Assembly: GCF_048751585.1 (NCBI RefSeq)
Contig: NZ_JAZHOB010000010.1
Span: forward strand, 186,001-250,000
Length of the DNA stretch: 64,000 nucleotides
Direction of reading: 5' to 3'
Source: G025836975 sp048751585
Lineage (GTDB): Bacteria; Pseudomonadota; Gammaproteobacteria; Burkholderiales; Burkholderiaceae_B
A program made the position numbers and the translations under genes. Shown here piece after piece: positions 60,723 through 64,000 of the stretch (position 1 is its first letter; every line of letters begins with the position of its first letter). The notes below the pieces were generated by a model that was not told where the DNA came from, made no database searches, and was given only the letters and a program-made list of their open reading frames with translations.

Positions 60723-63035
60723 ATGACCCAAGTTACTGGTAAAACCCCCCCGGTGTCCGAGAAGACTGCGATAGCAACAAAAACTGTGGCGGCCAGCAAA
60801 AGTGCCGACAAGACAGCAGTAAAGGTTGGGGGAAGCGCCACCGCCCAGAAAGCGACCGCCGTCAAGGCTGCGGCCAAGAAAGCGCCGGCCAAGAAGGCTG
60901 TCGCATCCAAGACGGTCGCCAAGAAAGCGGCCCCCACGACGGCTGCCGCCGATAAGAAGCCGGTCGCGAAAACCGCTGCCAAGCCGGCGGACGGCGCCGT
61001 GGCGAAGAAGGCCGCCAAAGGCCCCGCCAAGGTGCCTACGGGGCGCCGTCCCGGCCGCCCCGCCAAGAACGCCAACAACGATTCAGCCGATTTCAACGAT
61101 GACGATTCGGGCGACGCCGAGGTCATCCCCGAGCTCAAGCCCCTGCCCAAGCGCGGCAGCAAGCGCGGCAAGGGCGACAAGGACGTTCCCGCGCGCAACC
61201 AGATGACGCCCGAAGAGCAGGAAGCGCGCCGCAACCGCCTGAAGGTCCTGATCAAGCTGGGCAAGGATCGCGGCTACCTGACGTACGGCGAGATCAACGA
61301 TCACCTGCCCGACGACCTGGTCGACGCCGAAGCCATCGATGGCATCATCAGCACATTCAGCGACATGGGCATCTCGGTCTACGACCAGGCTCCCGACGCC
61401 GAAACCCTGCTCATGAGCGACAATGCGCCCGTCGCATCCAGCGATGACGACGTCGAGGACGAAGCCGAAGCGGCATTGACGACGGTCGATTCCGATTTCG
61501 GCCGCACCACCGATCCCGTGCGCATGTACATGCGTGAAATGGGGACGGTCGAGCTGCTGACCCGCGAAGGCGAGATCGAAATCGCCAAGCGCATCGAAGA
61601 CGGCCTGAAGCACATGGTCATGGCCATTGCCGCCTGCCCGACCACGGTCAACGAGATCCTGCAGTACGTGCAGCGCGTCCGCGATGGCGCGGCCCAGATC
61701 GATGAAGTCGTCGACGGCCTGATAGACCAGGAAGGCGAGGAATACGCCGGTGCCGGCGTTTCGGTCGACAACGACGAGAACGAAGACGGCCCGGCCGGCG
61801 GCATGAGCAGCAAGCAGCTGGAATACCTGCGCACCAAGGCGTTGAAGAAGTTCGAGGTCATCAACGAATGGTTCAGCAAGATGCGCAAGGCGTTCGAGCG
61901 CGACGGCTACCAGGCCCAGGAATACATCCAGGCTCAGGAAGCGATACTGAACGAACTGATGGGTGTGCGGTTCACGGCCAAGATGGTCGAGAAGCTGGCC
62001 GATACCCTGCGCGAGCAGGTGGCTGAAGTACGCAAGCTCGAACGTGCCGTGCTGCACGCCTGCGTGGACCGTGCCGGCATGCCGCGCGCCTACTTCATCA
62101 AGGCCTTCCCGGGCAACGAAACCAACCTGAACTGGGTGCTGGACGAAGTGGCGGCCGGCCATCCGTATTCGGAAACGCTCGAGCGCCATATTCCCGCCGT
62201 CCAGGAAATCCAGCAAAAGCTGATCGACCTGCAATCCGCCGTGGTGCTGCCGCTGAAAGACCTCAAGGACGTCAACAAGCGTATGGCCACCGGCGAGGCC
62301 AAGGCCCGCAAGGCCAAGCGCGAAATGACCGAGGCCAATCTGCGACTGGTCATTTCCATTGCCAAGAAGTACACCAACCGCGGCTTGCAGTTCCTGGATC
62401 TCATCCAGGAAGGCAATATCGGCTTGATGAAAGCGGTGGACAAGTTCGAGTATCGCCGCGGCTACAAGTTCTCCACCTACGCCACATGGTGGATACGGCA
62501 GGCCATCACGCGCTCGATCGCCGACCAGGCCCGCACCATCCGTATTCCGGTGCACATGATTGAAACGATCAATAAAATGAATCGTATCAATCGCCAGATT
62601 CTGCAGGAGACCGGCGCCGAGCCCGATCCCGCGACCCTGGCCCAGAAAATGGACATGCCCGAAGACAAGGTGCGCAAGATCCTGAAGATCGCCAAGGAAC
62701 CCATTTCGATGGAAACCCCGATCGGCGACGACGATGATTCCCATCTGGGCGATTTCATCGAAGACACGGGCACCTTGTCGCCGTCCGAATGGGCCTTGCA
62801 TGGCTCCATGCGCGATGTCGTCAAAGAGGTCCTGGACTCGCTCACGCCGCGTGAAGCCAAGGTTTTGCGCATGCGTTTCGGCATCGAAATGAGCACCGAC
62901 CAGACCCTGGAAGAAGTCGGCAAGCAGTTCGACGTCACGCGCGAGCGTATTCGTCAGATCGAGGCCAAGGCATTGCGCAAGCTGCGCCATCCCAGCCGCG
63001 CCGACAAGCTCAAGAGCTTCCTTGAAGGGCAGTAA
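60723..63035 (+). CDS. rpoD: Primary sigma factor RpoD with basic N-terminal extension
   Basis: A 770-residue housekeeping sigma factor. Regions 1.1 to 4.2 are complete: YMREMGTVELLTREGEIEIA (1.2), the non-conserved insert, LIQEGNIGLMKAVDKFEYRR and YATWWIRQAITRSIADQART (2), and VTRERIRQIEAKALRKLRHP (4.2). The first 120 residues are unusual: Ala/Lys-rich with repeated AKKA/PAKKA units, ending in RRPGRPAK (108-115), which resembles an AT-hook. This makes it about 150 residues longer than E. coli RpoD. A strong terminator follows. Confidence 0.97.
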   Translation: MTQVTGKTPPVSEKTAIATKTVAASKSADKTAVKVGGSATAQKATAVKAAAKKAPAKKAVASKTVAKKAAPTTAAADKKPVAKTAAKPADGAVAKKAAKGPAKVPTGRRPGRPAKNANNDSADFNDDDSGDAEVIPELKPLPKRGSKRGKGDKDVPARNQMTPEEQEARRNRLKVLIKLGKDRGYLTYGEINDHLPDDLVDAEAIDGIISTFSDMGISVYDQAPDAETLLMSDNAPVASSDDDVEDEAEAALTTVDSDFGRTTDPVRMYMREMGTVELLTREGEIEIAKRIEDGLKHMVMAIAACPTTVNEILQYVQRVRDGAAQIDEVVDGLIDQEGEEYAGAGVSVDNDENEDGPAGGMSSKQLEYLRTKALKKFEVINEWFSKMRKAFERDGYQAQEYIQAQEAILNELMGVRFTAKMVEKLADTLREQVAEVRKLERAVLHACVDRAGMPRAYFIKAFPGNETNLNWVLDEVAAGHPYSETLERHIPAVQEIQQKLIDLQSAVVLPLKDLKDVNKRMATGEAKARKAKREMTEANLRLVISIAKKYTNRGLQFLDLIQEGNIGLMKAVDKFEYRRGYKFSTYATWWIRQAITRSIADQARTIRIPVHMIETINKMNRINRQILQETGAEPDPATLAQKMDMPEDKVRKILKIAKEPISMETPIGDDDDSHLGDFIEDTGTLSPSEWALHGSMRDVVKEVLDSLTPREAKVLRMRFGIEMSTDQTLEEVGKQFDVTRERIRQIEAKALRKLRHPSRADKLKSFLEGQ

Positions 63036-63054
63036 GCCTTAAATAGGCTAGGCG

Positions 63055-63088
63055 AAAAAGCGGCATGCTTCGGCATGCCGCTTTTTTT
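63055..63088 (+). terminator. Intrinsic terminator of rpoD
   Basis: A 14-bp perfect stem (63055-63068 with 63073-63086) capped by TTCG; the 3' arm runs into eight T's. It is 19 bp after the rpoD stop. Confidence 0.95.
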
Positions 63089-63128
63089 TGCGCGCGGCCT
63101 TATGTTCATAGTTTACGTATACTGCACG

Positions 63129-63156
63129 TAGACTGAATTCAACGCATTTCTATAAT
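63129..63156 (+). promoter_or_regulatory. Candidate promoter of the C-N hydrolase gene
   Basis: Perfect -10 TATAAT (63151-63156) with TAGACT at 63129-63134, spacing 16, 20 bp before the ATG. Confidence 0.6.
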
Positions 63157-63175
63157 GTTTTATTTGGAAGCCTGC

Positions 63176-64000
63176 ATGCCGCTCAGGACTCATTCGTTCA
63201 CCGCTTTCTGCACCGCCGCGCTGGCATCCGCAAGCATGCTTGCCGCATCGGCACAGGCCTGCACGCGCTTTGTCTACCATGGCGCGGGCGATGAGGTCAT
63301 CACAGCGCGTTCCATGGACTGGAAAACGGATGTCGGAACGAATCTGTGGGTATTTCCGCGCGGCATGCAGCGTTCCGGAGAGGCGGGGCCAAACTCGATT
63401 CAGTGGACGTCGAAATACGGCAGCGTAATAGCGTCGGGCTACGATATCTCCACCACGGATGGCTTGAACGAGGCCGGCCTGGTCGCCAATGTGCTGTGGC
63501 TCGTGGAATCCTCTTATCCGGAATACGACGGCACGACGCCCGGTCTGTCGATTGCCGCCTGGGCGCAGTATGTCCTTGATAACTTTGCCACCGTTCAGGC
63601 TGCAGTGGATGTCCTGCGCAAGCAGCCTTTCACCCTGGTAACGGACAATGTGCCTGGCGAAAAACGGCTCGCCACTTTACATCTCTCGCTTTCGGATGCT
63701 TCGGGCGACAGTGCAATTATTGAATATATCGATGGCAATCAGGTCATTCACCATAGCCGCAGCTATCAAGTCATGACCAATTCGCCGCTCTTCGAAAAAC
63801 AGATTGCCATGGAGGAGTACTGGAAGCAGATTGGCGGAACCGTCATGTTGCCCGGCACGAACCGTGCCTCTGACAGGTATGCGCGCGCCATGTTTTACGT
63901 GAACGCAATTCCGAAAAGTACGAACGAAATCGAATCCATCGCCAGCGTCTTTTCGGTGATCCGCAATGTTTCCGTCCCCTATGGCCTCACTACGCCTGAC
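63176..64000 (+). CDS. Secreted choloylglycine-hydrolase-family Ntn hydrolase (3' end outside window)
   Basis: The frame stays open for 275 codons to the window edge. It starts with a Sec signal peptide (about 28 residues, ending ASAQA), cleavage of which would expose Cys29 in CTRFVYHG as the N-terminal nucleophile. Other family residues follow: Asp48 in RSMDW, Asn105 in VANVLW, and Asn202 in MTNSP. The family (linear amide C-N hydrolases, penicillin V acylase, bile salt hydrolase) cleaves amides; Gram-negative periplasmic members often act on penicillin V or acyl-homoserine lactones, but the substrate is not decidable here. It has its own promoter and an AAGCC-type weak ribosome binding site. 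Confidence 0.85.
   Translation, partial: MPLRTHSFTAFCTAALASASMLAASAQACTRFVYHGAGDEVITARSMDWKTDVGTNLWVFPRGMQRSGEAGPNSIQWTSKYGSVIASGYDISTTDGLNEAGLVANVLWLVESSYPEYDGTTPGLSIAAWAQYVLDNFATVQAAVDVLRKQPFTLVTDNVPGEKRLATLHLSLSDASGDSAIIEYIDGNQVIHHSRSYQVMTNSPLFEKQIAMEEYWKQIGGTVMLPGTNRASDRYARAMFYVNAIPKSTNEIESIASVFSVIRNVSVPYGLTTPD

Noticed and set aside
61083..62990. 635-codon frame opposite rpoD
   Set aside because: Antisense shadow of a highly conserved sigma factor.
1..64000. tRNA, rRNA, tmRNA, 6S RNA or CRISPR arrays
   Set aside because: Gene-free gaps were read on both strands; no cloverleaf, regular repeat-spacer pattern or rRNA sequence was recognised. A covariance-model scan would be decisive.

Overview
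The window is a roughly 60 % GC chromosomal segment from a betaproteobacterium, most likely Alcaligenaceae (Bordetella/Achromobacter/Pusillimonas-like). This rests on gene content and order (glnE next to yhdP, trxA-rho, the ndk-rlmN-rodZ-ispG-hisS-yfgM-bamB-der run, hfq-hflX-hflK-hflC-hisZ-purA, rpsU-dnaG-rpoD), on the lysine/alanine-rich N-terminal extension of RpoD, and on a DUF3348/DUF802/OmpA/DUF2894 operon I associate with Betaproteobacteria. I found 50 protein genes, one of them cut by the right edge, and no rRNA, tRNA, CRISPR array, prophage or intact insertion sequence.

Layout. 0.1-4.3 kb: an uncharacterised four-gene operon whose two middle genes look like a MotA/MotB (ZorA/ZorB-type) ion-driven stator pair with a very long cytoplasmic tail. 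4.26-5.3 kb: two non-coding palindromic elements, one MITE-like, around a GFA-family gene. 5.4-9 kb: queH and glnE on the minus strand. 8.9-16 kb: yhdP, gdhA, rho, trxA. 16-24 kb: topoisomerase IV (parE, parC), a ferredoxin-type flavin reductase, dadA and an orphan solute-binding protein. 24.6-33.4 kb: a compact chromosomal type IVb (R64 thin-pilus-like) operon pilL-N-O-P-Q-R-S-V, preceded by an AT-rich stretch. 33.5-38.4 kb: alaS, a TusA-like gene, rpsP-rimM-trmD. 38.4-41.2 kb: valS, convergent with and overlapping trmD. 41.6-54.3 kb: one long co-directional run from ndk to hflC, with many ATGA-type start/stop overlaps. 54.9-58.2 kb: hisZ, purA and a phosphoribosyltransferase. 58.3-63 kb: the macromolecular synthesis operon rpsU-dnaG-rpoD. 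63.2 kb to the end: a secreted choloylglycine-hydrolase-family Ntn hydrolase, 3' truncated by the window.

Most of the window is core machinery. The accessory or poorly understood parts, and the best candidates for something new, are the stator-like operon (125-4264), the type IVb pilus operon with its VirB9-like/TcpQ fusion and non-switching PilV (24624-33384), the MITE-like element (4259-4627), the perfect 30-bp inverted repeat element (5111-5312), and a hairpin/U-tract between the hisZ promoter and its start codon that looks like an attenuator.
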